Counted from the stretch's first letter, positions 30,841 through 43,980 are shown. The stretch is DNA of 64,000 nt from Amia ocellicauda (GCF_036373705.1 NC_089851.1:53117812-53181811); one strand, 5' to 3'. The notes: generated by a model not told the origin, from the letters alone. A program made the numbers and translations.

Positions 30841-31945
30841 GGATGGATGGATGGACGGCAAGGCAAGCATCTGATTGACAGTGGTCCGTGATCTGCTGTT
30901 ATGCTACTATGCTACTGACCATTGGGGGAGCGATAGCTAGCAAGAGAGTTAGATATCGAGAGTCATAGATAGATAGATAGATAGATAGATGGATGGATGG
31001 ACGGCAAGGCAAGCATCTGATTGACAGTGGTCCGTGATCTGATGTTATGCTACTATGCTACTGACCATTGGGGGAGCGATACCAAGCAAGAGAGTTAGAT
31101 ATCGAGAGTCATAGATAGATGGATGGATGGATGGACGGCAAGGCAAGCATCTGATTGACAGTGGTCCGTGATCTGCTGTTATGCTACTATGCTACTGACC
31201 ATTGGGGAACGATAGCATGCAAGAGAGTTAGATATCGAGAGTCATAGCTAGATAGATGGATGGATGGATGGATGGACGGCAAGGCAAGCATCTGATTGAC
31301 AGTGGTCCGTGATCTGCTGTTATGCTACTATGCTACTGACCATTGGGGGAGCGATAGCTAGCAAGAGAGTTAGATATCGAGAGTCATAGATAGATAGATA
31401 GATAGATGGATGGATGGACGGCAAGGCAAGCATCTGATTGACAGTGGTCCGTGATCTGCTGTTATGCTACTATGCTACTGACCATTGAGGGAGCGAGAGC
31501 AAGCAAGAGAATTAGATATCGAGAGTCATCGATCGATAGATATATAGATGGATGGACGGCAAGGCAAGCATCTGATTGACAGTGGTCCATGATCTGCTGT
31601 TATGCTACTATGCTACTGACCATTGGGGGATCGATAGCAAGCAAGAGAGTTAGATATCGAGAGTCATAGATAGATAGATAGATAGATGGATGGATGGATG
31701 GACGGCAAGGCAAGCATCTGATTGACAGTGGTCCGTGATCTGCTGTTATGCTACTATGCTACTGACCATTGGGGGAGCGATAGAAAGCAAGAGAGTTAGA
31801 TATCGAGAGTCATAGATAGATGGATGGATGGATGGACGGCAAGGCAAGCATCTGATTGACAGTGGTCCGTGATCTGCTGTTATGCTACAATGCTACTGAC
31901 CATTGGGGGAGCGATAGCAAGCAAGAGAGTTAGATATCGAGAGTC

Positions 31946-32011
<66 letters not shown>

Positions 32012-32703
32012 GGATGGATGGACGGCAAGGCAAGCATCTGATTTACAGTGGTCCATGTTCTGCTGTTATGCTACAATGCTACTGACCATTGGGGGAGCGA
32101 TTGCAAGCAAGAGAGTTAGATATCGAGAGTCATAGATAGATAGATAGATAGATGGATGGATGGATGGCAAGGCAAGCATCTGATTGACTGTGGTCCATGA
32201 TCTGCTGATATGCTACTATTCTATTGACCATTGGGGTAGCGATAGCAAGCAAGAGAGTTAGATATCAAGAGTCATAGATAGATAGATAGATGGATGCATG
32301 GATGGACGGCAAGGCAAGCATCTGATTGACAGTGGTCCGTGATCTGATGTTATGCTACTATGCTACTGACCATTGGGGGAGCGATAGCAAGCAAGAGAGT
32401 TAGATATCGAGAGTCATAGATAGATAGATAGATAGATAGATGGATGGATGGACGGCAAGGCAAGCATCTGATTGACAGTGGTCCGTGATCTGCTGTTATG
32501 CTACTATGCTACTGACCATTGGGGGAGCGATAGCAAGCAAGAGAGTTAGATATCGAGAGTCATAGATTGATAGATAGATAGATGGATGGATGGATGGCAA
32601 GGCAAGCATCTGATTGACAGTGGTCCGTGATCTGATGTTATGCTACTATGCTACTGACCATTGGGGGAGCGATAGCAAGCAAGAGAGTTAGATATCGAGA
32701 GTC

Positions 32704-32737
<34 letters not shown>

Positions 32738-33299
32738 GGATAGACGGCAAGGCAAGCATCTGATTGACAGTGGTCCGTGATCTGCTGTTATGCTACTATG
32801 CTACTGACCATTGGGGGAGCGATAGCAAGCAAGAGAGTTAGATATCGAGAGTCATAGATAGATAGATAGATAGATAGATGGATGGATGGATGGACGACAA
32901 GGCAAGCATCTGATTGACAGTGGTCCATGATCTGCTGTTATGCTACTATGCTACTGACCATTGGGGGAGCGATAGCAAGCAAGAGAGTTAGATATCGAGA
33001 GTCATAGATAGATAGATAGATAGATGGATGGATGGATGGACGGCAAGGCAAGCATCTGATTGACAGTGGTCCATGATCTGCTGTTATGCTACTATACTAC
33101 TGACCATTGGGGGAGCGATTGCAAGCAAGAGAGTTAGATATCGAGAGTCATAGATAGATAGATAGATAGATAGATGGATGGATGGATGGACGGCAAGGCA
33201 AGCATCTGATTGACAGTGGTCCATGATCTGGTGTTATGCTACTATGCTACTGACCATTGGGGGAGCGATAGCAAGCAAGAGAGTTAGATATCGAGAGTC

Positions 33300-33353
<54 letters not shown>

Positions 33354-34211
33354 GGATAGACGGCAAGGCAAGCATCTGATTGACAGTGGTCCGTGATCTG
33401 CTGTTATGCTACTATGCTACTGACCATTGGGGGAGCGATAGCAAGCAAGAGAGCTAGATATCGAGAGTCATAGATAGATAGATAGATAGATGGATGGATG
33501 GATGAACGGCAAGGCAAGCATCTGATTGACAGTGGTCCATGATCTGCTGTTATGCTACTATGCTACTGACCATTGGGGGAGCGATAGCAAGCAAGAGAGT
33601 TAGATATCGAGAGTCATGGATAGATAGATAGATAGATAGATGGATGGATGGATGGACGGCAAGGCAAGCATCTGATTGACAGTGGTCCATGATCTGCTGT
33701 TATGCTACTATGCTACTGACCATTGGGGGAGCGATTGCAAGCAAGAGAGTTAGATATCGAGAGTCATAGATAGATAGATAGATAGATAGATGGATGGATG
33801 GATGGACGGCAAGACAAGCATCTGATTGACAGTGGTCCATGATCTGGTGTTATGCTACTATGCTACTGACCATTGGGGGAGCTATAGCAAGCAAGAGAGT
33901 TAGATATCGAGAGTCATAGATAGATAGATAGATAGATAGATAGATGGATGGATGGACGGCAAGGCAAGCATCTGATTGACAGTGGTCCGTGATCTTCTGT
34001 TATGCTACTATGCTACTGACCATTGCGGGAGCGATAGCAAGCAAGAGAGTTAGATATCGAGAGTCATAGATAGATAGATAGATAGATGGATGTATGGATG
34101 GACGGCAAGGCAAGCATCTGATTGACAGTGGTCCATGATCTGGTGTTATGCTACTATGCTACTGACCATTGGGGGAGCTATAGCAAGCAAGAGAGTTAGA
34201 TATCGAGAGTC

Positions 34212-34269
<58 letters not shown>

Positions 34270-34393
34270 GGATGGATGGATGGACGGCAAGGCAAGCATC
34301 TGATTGACAGTGGTCCGTGATCTGCTGTTATGCTACTATGCTACTGACCATTGGGGGAGCGATAGCAAGCAAGAGAGTTAGATATCGAGAGTC

Positions 34394-34435
<42 letters not shown>

Positions 34436-35723
34436 GGATAGACGGCAAGGCAAGCATCTGATTGACAGTGGTCCGTGATCTGCTGTTATGCTACTATGCT
34501 ACTGACCATTGGGGGAGCGATAGCAAGCAAGAGAGTTAGATATCGAGAGTCATAGATAGATAGATAGATAGATGGATGGATGGATGAACGGCAAGGCAAG
34601 CATCTGATTGACAGTGGTCCATGATCTGCTGTTATGCTACTATGCTACTGACCATTGGGGGAGCGATAGCAAGCAAGAGAGTTAGATATCGAGAGTCATA
34701 GATAGATAGATAGATAGATAGATGGATGGATGGATGGACGGCAAGGCAAGCATCTGATTGACAGTGGTCCATGATCTGCTGTTATGCTACTATGCTACTG
34801 ACCATTGGGGGAGCGATTGCAAGCAAGAGAGTTAGATATCGAGAGTCATAGATAGATAGATAGATAGATAGATGGATGGATGGATGGACGGCAAGGCAAG
34901 CATCTGATTGACAGTGGTCCATGATCTGGTGTTATGCTACTATGCTACTGACCACTGGGGGAGCTATAGCAAGCAAGAGAGTTAGATATCGAGAGTCATA
35001 GATAGATAGATAGATAGATGGATGGATGGACGGCAAGGCAAGCATCTGATTGACAGTGGTCCGTGATCTTCTGTTATGCTACTATGCTACTGACCATTGC
35101 GGGAGCGATAGCAAGCAAGAGAGTTAGATATCGAGAGTCATAGATAGATAGATAGATAGATGGATGTATGGATGGACGGCAAGGCAAGCATCTGATTGAC
35201 AGTGGTCCGTGATCTGATGTTATGCTACTATGCTACTGACCATTGGGGAAGCGATAGCAAGCAAGAGAGTTAGATATCGAGAGTCATAGATAGATAAATA
35301 GATAGATAGATGGATGGATGGACGGCAAGGCAAGCATCTGATTGACAGTGGTCCGTGATCTGCTGTTATGCTACTATGCTACTGACCATTGGGGGAGCGA
35401 TAGCAAGCAAGAGAGTTAGATATCGAGAGTCATAGATAGATAGATAGATAGATGGATGTATGGATGGACGGCAAGGCAAGCATCTGATTGACAGTGGTCC
35501 ATGATCTGATGTTATGCTACTATGCTACTGACCATTGGGGAAGCGATAGCAAGCAAGAGAGTTAGATATCGAGAGTCATAGATAGATAAATAGATAGATA
35601 GATGGATGGATGGACGGCAAGGCAAGCATCTGATTGACAGTGGTCCGTGATCTGCTGTTATGCTACTATGCTACTGACCATTGGGGGAGCGATAGCAAGC
35701 AAGAGAGTTAGATATCGAGAGTC

Positions 35724-35785
<62 letters not shown>

Positions 35786-36475
35786 GGATAGACGGCAAGG
35801 CAAGCATCTGATTGACAGTGGTCCGTGATCTGCTGTTATGCTACTATGCTACTGACCATTGGGGGAGCGATAGCAAGCAAGAGAGTTAGATATTGAGAGT
35901 CATAGATAGATAGATAGATAGATGGATGGATGGATGGACGGCAAGGCAAGCATCTGATTGACAGTGGTCCATGATCTGCTGTTATGCTACTATGCTACTG
36001 ACCATTGGGGTAGCGATAGCAAGCAAGAGAGTTAGATATCAAGAGTCATAGATAGATAGATAGATGGATGCATGGATGGACGGCAAGGCAAGCATCTGAT
36101 TGACAGTGGTCCGTGATCTGATGTTATGCTACTATGCTACTGACCATTGGGGGAGCGATAGCAAGCAAGAGAGTTAGATATCGAGAGTCATAGATAGATA
36201 GATAGATAGATAGATGGATGGATGGACGGCAAGGCAAGCATCTGATTGACAGTGGTCCGTGATCTGCTGTTATGCTACTATGCTACTGACCATTGGGGGA
36301 GCGATAGCAAGCAAGAGAGTTAGATATCGAGTCATAGATAGATAGATAGATAGATGGATGGATGGACGGCAAGGCAAGCATCTGATTGACAGTGGTCCGT
36401 GATCTTCTGTTATGCTACTATGCTACTGACCATTGGGGGAGCGATAGCAAGCAAGAGAGTTAGATATCGAGAGTC

Positions 36476-36541
<66 letters not shown>

Positions 36542-37095
36542 GGATGGACGGCAAGGCAAGCATCTGATTGACAGTGGTCCGTGATCTGCTGTTATGCTAC
36601 TATGCTAGTGACCATTGGGGAAGCGATAGCAAGCAAGAGAGTTAGATATCGAGAGTCATAGATAGATAGATAGATAGATGGATGGATGGATGGACGGCAA
36701 GGCAAGCATCTGATTGACATTGGTCCGTGATCTGATGTTATGCTACTATGCTACTGACCATTGGGGGAGCGATAGCAAGCAAGAGAGTTAGATATCGAGA
36801 GTCATAGATAGATAGGTAGATAGATGGATGTATGGATGGACGGCAAGGCAAGCATCTGATTGACAGTGGTCCGTGATCTGATGTTATGCTACTATGCTAC
36901 TGACCATTGGGGAAGCGATAGCAAGCAAGAGAGTTAGATATCGAGAGTCATAGATAGATAAATAGATAGATAGATGGATGGATGGACGGCAAGGCAAGCA
37001 TCTGATTGACAGTGGTCCGTGATCTGCTGTTATGCTACTATGCTACTGACCATTGGGGGAGCGATAGCAAGCAAGAGAGTTAGATATCGAGAGTC

Positions 37096-37133
<38 letters not shown>

Positions 37134-37827
37134 GGATAGACGGCAAGGCAAGCATCTGATTGACAGTGGTCCGTGATCTGCTGTAATGCTACTATGCTAC
37201 TGACCATTGGGGGAGCGATAGCAAGCAAGAGAGTTAGATATCGAGAGTCATAGATAGATAGATAGATAGATGGATGGATGGATGGACGGCAAGGCAAGCA
37301 TCTGATTGACAGTGGTCCATGATCTGCTGTTATGCTACTATGCTACTGACCATTGGGGTAGCGATAGCAAGCAAGAGAGTTAGATATCAAGAGTCATAGA
37401 TAGATAGATAGATGGATGCATGGATGGACGGCAAGGCAAGCATCTGATTGACAGTGGTCCGTGATCTGATGTTATGCTACTATGCTACTGACCATTGGGG
37501 GAGCGATAGCAAGCAAGAGAGTTAGATATCGAGAGTCATAGATAGATAGATAGATAGATAGATAGATGGATGGATGGACGTCAAGGCAAGCATCTGATTG
37601 ACAGTGGTCCGTGATCTGCTGTTATGCTACTATGCTACTGACCATTGGGGGAGCGATAGCAAGCAAGAAAGTTAGATATCGAGTCATAGATAGATAGATA
37701 GATAGATGGATGGATGGACGGCAAGGCAAGCATCTGATTGACAGTGGTCCGTGATCTTCTGTTATGCTACTATGCTACTGACCATTGGGGGAGCGATAGC
37801 AAGCAAGAGAGTTAGATATCGAGAGTC

Positions 37828-37889
<62 letters not shown>

Positions 37890-38579
37890 GGATAGACGGC
37901 AAGGCAAGCATCTGATTGACAGTGGTCCGTGATCTGCTGTTATGCTACTATGCTACTGACCATTGGGGGAGCGATAGCAAGCAAGAGAGTTAGATATTGA
38001 GAGTCATAGATAGATAGATAGATAGATGGATGGATGGATGGACGGCAAGGCAAGCATCTGATTGACAGTGGTCCATGATCTGCTGTTATGCTACTATGCT
38101 ACTGACCATTGGGGTAGCGATAGCAAGCAAGAGAGTTAGATATCAAGAGTCATAGATAGATAGATAGATGGATGCATGGATGGACGGCAAGGCAAGCATC
38201 TGATTGACAGTGGTCCGTGATCTGATGTTATGCTACTATGCTACTGACCATTGGGGGAGCGATAGCAAGCAAGAGAGTTAGATATCGAGAGTCATAGATA
38301 GATAGATAGATAGATAGATGGATGGATGGACGGCAAGGCAAGCATCTGATTGACAGTGGTCCGTGATCTGCTGTTATGCTACTATGCTACTGACCATTGG
38401 GGGAGCGATAGCAAGCAAGAGAGTTAGATATCGAGTCATAGATAGATAGATAGATAGATGGATGGATGGACGGCAAGGCAAGCATCTGATTGACAGTGGT
38501 CCGTGATCTTCTGTTATGCTACTATGCTACTGACCATTGGGGGAGCGATAGCAAGCAAGAGAGTTAGATATCGAGAGTC

Positions 38580-38645
<66 letters not shown>

Positions 38646-39199
38646 GGATGGACGGCAAGGCAAGCATCTGATTGACAGTGGTCCGTGATCTGCTGTTATG
38701 CTACTATGCTAGTGACCATTGGGGAAGCGATAGCAAGCAAGAGAGTTAGATATCGAGAGTCATAGATAGATAGATAGATAGATGGATGGATGGATGGACG
38801 GCAAGGCAAGCATCTGATTGACATTGGTCCGTGATCTGATGTTATGCTACTATGCTACTGACCATTGGGGGAGCGATAGCAAGCAAGAGAGTTAGATATC
38901 GAGAGTCATAGATAGATAGGTAGATAGATGGATGTATGGATGGACGGCAAGGCAAGCATCTGATTGACAGTGGTCCGTGATCTGATGTTATGCTACTATG
39001 CTACTGACCATTGGGGAAGCGATAGCAAGCAAGAGAGTTAGATATCGAGAGTCATAGATAGATAAATAGATAGATAGATGGATGGATGGACGGCAAGGCA
39101 AGCATCTGATTGACAGTGGTCCGTGATCTGCTGTTATGCTACTATGCTACTGACCATTGGGGGAGCGATAGCAAGCAAGAGAGTTAGATATCGAGAGTC

Positions 39200-39237
<38 letters not shown>

Positions 39238-41944
39238 GGATAGACGGCAAGGCAAGCATCTGATTGACAGTGGTCCGTGATCTGCTGTAATGCTACTATG
39301 CTACTGACCATTGGGGGAGCGATAGCAAGCAAGAGAGTTAGATATCGAGAGTCATAGATAGATAGATAGATAGATGGATGGATGGATGGACGGCAAGGCA
39401 AGCATCTGATTGACAGTGGTCCATGATCTGCTGTTATGCTACTATGCTACTGACCATTGGGGTAGCGATAGCAAGCAAGAGAGTTAGATATCAAGAGTCA
39501 TAGATAGATAGATAGATGGATGCATGGATGGACGGCAAGGCAAGCATCTGATTGACAGTGGTCCGTGATCTGATGTTATGCTACTATGCTACTGACCATT
39601 GGGGGAGCGATAGCAAGCAAGAGAGTTAGATATCGAGAGTCATAGATAGATAGATAGATAGATAGATAGATGGATGGATGGACGTCAAGGCAAGCATCTG
39701 ATTGACAGTGGTCCGTGATCTGCTGTTATGCTACTATGCTACTGACCATTGGGGGAGCGATAGCAAGCAAGAAAGTTAGATATCGAGTCATAGATAGATA
39801 GATAGATAGATGGATGGATGGACGGCAAGGCAAGCATCTGATTGACAGTGGTCCGTGATCTTCTGTTATGCTACTATGCTACTGACCATTGGGGGAGCGA
39901 TAGCAAGCAAGAGAGTTAGATATCGAGAGTCATAGATAGATAGATAGATAGATGGATGAATGGATGGACGGCAAGGCAAGCATCTGATTGACAGTGGTCC
40001 GTGATCTGATGTTATGCTACTATGCTACTGACCATTGGGGAAGCGATAGCAAGCAAGAGAGTTAGATATCGAGAGTCATAGATAGATAAATAGATAGATA
40101 GATGGATGGATGGACGGCAAGGCAAGCATCTGATTGACAGTGGTCCGTGATCTGCTGTTATGCTACTATGCTGTTTGACTATTGGGGGAGCGATAGCAAG
40201 CAAGAGAGTTAGATATCGAGAGTCATAGATAGATAGATAGATAGATAGATGGATGGATGGACGGCAAGGCAAGCATCTGATTGACAGTGGTCCGTGATCT
40301 GATGTTATGCTACTATGCTACTGACCATTGCGGGAGCGATAGCAAGCATGAGAGTTAGATATCGAGAGTCATAGATAGATAGATAGATAGATAGATGGAT
40401 GTATGGATGGACGGCAAGGCAAGCATCTGATTGACAGTGGTCCGTGATCTGATGTTATGCTACTATGCTACTGACCATTGGGGAAGCGATAGCAAGCAAG
40501 AGAGTTAGATATCGAGAGTCATAGATAGATAAATAGATAGATAGATGGATGGATGGACGGCAAGGCAAGCATCTGATTGACAGTGGTCCGTGATCTGCTG
40601 TTATGCTACTATGCTACTGACCATTGGAGGAGCGATAGCAAGCAAGAGAGTTAGATATCGAGAGTCATAGATAGATAGATAGATAGACAGATAGATAGAT
40701 AGATGGATAGACGGCAAGGCAAGCATCTGATTGACAGTGGTCCGTGATCTGCTCTTATGCTACTATGCTACTGACCATTGGGGGAGCGATAGCAAGCATG
40801 AGAGTTAGATATCGAGAGTCATAGATAGATAGATAGATAGATGGATGGATGGATGGACGGCAAGGCAAGCATCTGATTGACAGTGGTCCATGATCTGCTG
40901 TTATGCTACTATGCTACTGACCATTGGGGGAGCGATAGCAAGCAAGAGAGTTAGATATCGAGAGTCATAGATAGATAGATAGATAGATGGATGGATGGAT
41001 GGACGGCAAGGCAAGCATCTGATTGACAGTGGTCCGTGATCTGCTGTTATGCTACTATGCTACTGACCATTGGGGGAGCGATAGCAAGCAAGAGAGTTAG
41101 ATATCGAGAGTCATAGATAGATAAATAGATAGATAGATGGATGGATGGACGGCAAGGCAAGCATCTGATTGACAGTGGTCCGTGATCTGCTGTTATGCTA
41201 CTATGCTACTGACCATTGGGGGAGCGATAGCAAGCAAGAGAGTTAGATATCGAGAGTCATAGATAGATAGATAGATAGATAGATAGATGGATGGATGGAT
41301 GGACGGCAAGGCAAGCATCTGATTGACAGTGGTTTATGATCTGGTGTTATGCTACTATGCTACTGACCATTGGGGGAGCTATAGCAAGCAAGAGAGTTAG
41401 ATATCGAGAGTCATAGATAGATAGATAGATAGATAGATAGATGGATGGACGGCAAGGCAAGCATCTGATTGACAGTGGTCCGTGATCTGATGTTATGCTA
41501 CTATGCTACTGACCATTGGGGGAGCGATAGCAAGCAAGAGAGTTAGATATCGAGAGTCATAGATAGATAGATAGATAGATGGATGGATGGATGGACGGCA
41601 AGGCAAGCATCTGATTGACAGTGGTCCGTGATCTGCTGTTATGCTACTATGCTACTGACCATTGGGGGAGCGATAGCAAGCAAGAGAGTTAGATATCGAG
41701 AGTTATAGATAGATAGATAGATAGATGGATGGATGGATGGACGGCAAGGCAAGCATCTGATTGACAGTGGTCCGTGATCTGCTGTTATGCTACTATGCTA
41801 CTGACCATTGGGGGAGCGATAGCAAGCAAGAGAGTTAGATATCGAGAGTCAAAGATAGATAGATAGATAGATGGATGGATGGACGGAAAGGCAAGCATCT
41901 GATTGACAGTGGTCCGTGATCTGCTGTTATGCTACTATGCTACT
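30561..41944. repeat. Satellite array, middle part
   Basis: The same GATA-bearing monomer resumes at GACCATTGGGG. The first 1.1 kb (30561-31660) holds atypical, degraded monomers: CTAG-rich tracts (30600-30660), GATAGCTAGC, GATAGCATGC, and ATCGATCGATAGATATATAG near 31530. These recur in the same order at the array's right edge (42553-43500). From about 31.7 kb to 41.9 kb the monomers are again typical. Long GATA runs near 31955, 34210, 35730, 36480, 37830 and 38580 are the main length variants. No gene is visible. Confidence 0.97.
35720..39935. repeat. Tandem pair of 2104-bp higher-order satellite blocks
   Basis: Blocks of about 35720-37830 and 37830-39935 match at a constant offset of 2104 bp. 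Shared private markers include GATATTGAGAG (35889 and 37993), ATCGAGTCATAG monomers (36328 and 38432; 37680 and 39784), GACATTGG (36717 and 38821) and GATAGGTAG (36811 and 38915). The content is related to, but shorter than, the 2355-bp blocks at 24.1-28.8 kb, so the same monomer group has been amplified twice with different end points. Confidence 0.82.
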
Positions 41945-42061
41945 TACCTAACGTCCAATTCCCATTGCCGCCCCTGGACAGTCGCAACAGGGAGCTTGTT
42001 GCTCCCGTCAACCTTACGTTTTCACCTCTGTGTGCTTCCTTTGTTGCAGCCTGCATCCAGA

Positions 42062-42096
42062 TTTTGTTTTGTTTTGTTTTGTTTTGTTTTGTTTTG
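42062..42096 (+). repeat. (TTTTG)7 microsatellite
   Basis: Seven perfect TTTTG units at the position where the first insert has 20. This is the only length difference between the two inserts. Confidence 0.97.
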
Positions 42097-42139
42097 TTCC
42101 TTACGCCTGAGTGTAGGCACTGGGGAATGGGAGAGTCCT

Positions 42140-42213
42140 GGCACCGTGGCTTAGTTGGTCAAAGCGCCTGTCTCGTAAACAGGAAACCCTGGGTTCGACT
42201 CCCAGCAGTGCTT
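42140..42213 (+). tRNA. tRNA-Thr(CGT)-like gene, copy 2
   Basis: Identical by eye to the gene at 30148-30221, with anticodon CGT at 42174-42176, good A and B boxes, and the same C-A mismatch in the acceptor stem. The shared mismatch shows it arose before the duplication. Activity is uncertain for the same reasons as copy 1. Confidence 0.85.
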
Positions 42214-42377
42214 TGGTTTATGTTGGCCTAGGCAATAGAAAGGAAGTTTCTAAACGCTCAATACATTTTTGCAAGATGGCCGTCCGCAGCAAGCAGCTTA
42301 AGGTTACTGTAGCCGCAGTCTGGCAAGGTGACCGCCAGAAGTAGAAACAATTACAAGGGGCGGGGGGAAAAGTGGGC

Positions 42378-42451
42378 CGTCCCTGGGTAGATTCAAACCA
42401 CCATCCTTTCGGTTAACAGCCGAACACGCTGACCGATTGCGCCACAGAGAC
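42378..42451 (-). tRNA. tRNA-Asn(GTT), copy 2
   Basis: Identical by eye to the minus-strand gene at 30386-30459. Anticodon GTT is at 42415-42417, the acceptor stem is fully paired, the discriminator is G, and a TTTT run lies about 6 nt beyond the 3' end on the minus strand. It faces the tRNA-Thr copy convergently. Confidence 0.88.
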
Positions 42452-42552
42452 AGACGGAGGTGTTGTGGTTGCTGCAGTCGTGCAGTTCCTTCACAGTTGC
42501 CAGAAATCATTTCCAGCACATGATTTTCTTTGTCGTTGAATGCAACATACGT

Positions 42553-42778
42553 GACCATTGGGGGAGCGATAGCAAGCAAGAGAGTTAGATATTGTGAGTC
42601 ATAGATTGATAGCTAGCTAAATAGCTAGATAGATAGCTAGATAGATAGATAGATGGATGGATGGATGGACGGAAAGGCAAGCATCTGATTGACAGTGGTC
42701 CGTGATCTTCTGTTATGCTACTATGCTACTGACCATTGGGGGAGCGATAGCAAGCAAAAGAGTTAGATATCGAGAGTC

Positions 42779-42816
<38 letters not shown>

Positions 42817-43583
42817 GGATGGATGGATGGACGGCAAGGCAAGCATCTGATTGACAGTGGTCCGTGATCTGCTGTTATGCTACTATGCTACTGACCATTG
42901 GGGGAGCGATACCAAGCAAGAGAGTTAGATATCGAGAGTCATAGATAGATGGATGGATGGATGGACGGCAAGGCAAGCATCTGATTGACAGTGGTCCGTG
43001 ATCTGCTGTTATGCTACTATGCTACTGACCATTGGGGAACGATAGCATGCAAGAGAGTTAGATATCGAGAGTCATAGCTAGATAGATGGATGGATGGATG
43101 GATGGACGGCAAGGCAAGCATCTGATTGACAGTGGTCCGTGATCTGCTGTTATGCTACTATGCTACTGACCATTGGGGGAGCGATAGCTAGCAAGAGAGT
43201 TAGATATCGAGAGTCATAGATAGATAGATAGATAGATGGATGGATGGACGGCAAGGCAAGCATCTGATTGACAGTGGTCCGTGATCTGCTGTTATGCTAC
43301 TATGCTACTGACCATTGAGGGAGCGAGAGCAAGCAAGAGAATTAGATATCGAGAGTCATCGATCGATAGATATATAGATGGATGGACGGCAAGGCAAGCA
43401 TCTGATTGACAGTGGTCCGTGATCTGCTGTTATGCTACTATGCTACTGACCATTGGGGGATCGATAGCAAGCAAGAGAGTTAGATATCGAGAGTCATAGA
43501 TAGATAGATAGATAGATGGATGGATGGATGGATGGCAAGGCAAGCATCTGATTGACAGTGGTCCGTGATCTGCTGTTCTGCTA
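42553..43583. repeat. Satellite array, right edge
   Basis: The last monomers of the array. They repeat the degraded edge variants seen at 30561-31660 in the same order, except that one monomer present near 30.95-31.07 kb is absent here. The array stops inside a monomer: ATCTGCTGTTCTGCTACTAT runs directly into a tRNA-like sequence. Confidence 0.95.
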
Positions 43584-43591
43584 CTATTGGC

Positions 43592-43665
43592 AGCATCTTG
43601 GCTTAGTTGGTTAAAGTGCCTGTTTAGCAAACAGGAGATCCTGGGTTTGAATCCCAGCAGTGCCT
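43592..43665 (+). tRNA. tRNA-Thr-like pseudogene with AGC (Ala) anticodon
   Basis: A 74-nt tRNA-like body starting about 8 nt after the satellite ends. A-box TGGCTTAGTTGG, anticodon stem CCTGT/ACAGG and T-stem CTGGG/CCCAG are intact and match tRNA-Thr. Loop TTAGCAA gives anticodon AGC at 43626-43628, where tRNA-Thr would have AGT. The acceptor stem is badly paired (AGCATCT against CAGTGCC), and the B box has TTTGA for TTCGA. It is probably a pseudogene whose 5' end was disturbed at the satellite junction. If transcribed, it would be a Thr-type body reading Ala codons. Confidence 0.7.
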
Positions 43666-43824
43666 TAGGTGGGCTTTATGTGCACGTTGTGAAGCTTGTG
43701 CTTTCTATTTCTTGTGTTATGAGTGTGTATTGTGGTGACCACTATCCCCTGCTGGTGCTGTTGTGCATACATGGTTCCAGGTGAGGATGTGGTGGACTAC
43801 AGATGACCTAATTTATGGAACGGA

Positions 43825-43833
43825 TATAAAAGG
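43825..43833 (+). promoter_or_regulatory. TATA-box-like motif
   Basis: TATAAAAGG is a strong match to the Pol II TATA consensus, on + about 240 bp outside the satellite. No convincing open frame follows within 500 bp, so its use is unknown. Confidence 0.3.
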
Positions 43834-43936
43834 AGAAAGGGAAGAGGAACAGGAGAAATGAGACGGCATGGTGGGGGAATACTTCAACCGTGGATTCATT
43901 GCACAAAAGACTGTTAAATTAATCTTTCGCCCACTT

Positions 43937-43980
43937 TGGAAGTGTTGACCATAATGGATATGTTATAATCAACACTTCCA
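43937..43980. repeat. Short perfect inverted repeat
   Basis: TGGAAGTGTTGA (43937-43948) and its exact reverse complement TCAACACTTCCA (43969-43980) flank a 20-nt loop. It could form a 12-bp hairpin. No T-run or gene context suggests a terminator. Confidence 0.6.

Larger units (their letters stand above)
41945..42552. other. tRNA-bearing insert in the satellite, copy 2 (608 bp)
   Basis: Near-identical to the insert at 29888-30560. It breaks the monomer at the same base and carries the same two tRNA genes and linkers. The differences I see are 13 fewer TTTTG units and one substitution beside the right junction (CATAC for CATAA). Flanking monomers also match on both sides, so this copy arose by duplication of a larger satellite segment, not by a second independent insertion. 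Confidence 0.9.

Noticed and set aside
1-43583. CRISPR-like regular repeat and spacer pattern
   Set aside because: Both the conserved and variable parts recur; the variable part is a microsatellite, there are no unique spacers and no cas genes, and the genome is animal.
1-43583. Centromere or telomere identity
   Set aside because: No TTAGGG runs and no CENP-B-box-like motif were seen; a centromeric role cannot be argued from sequence alone.
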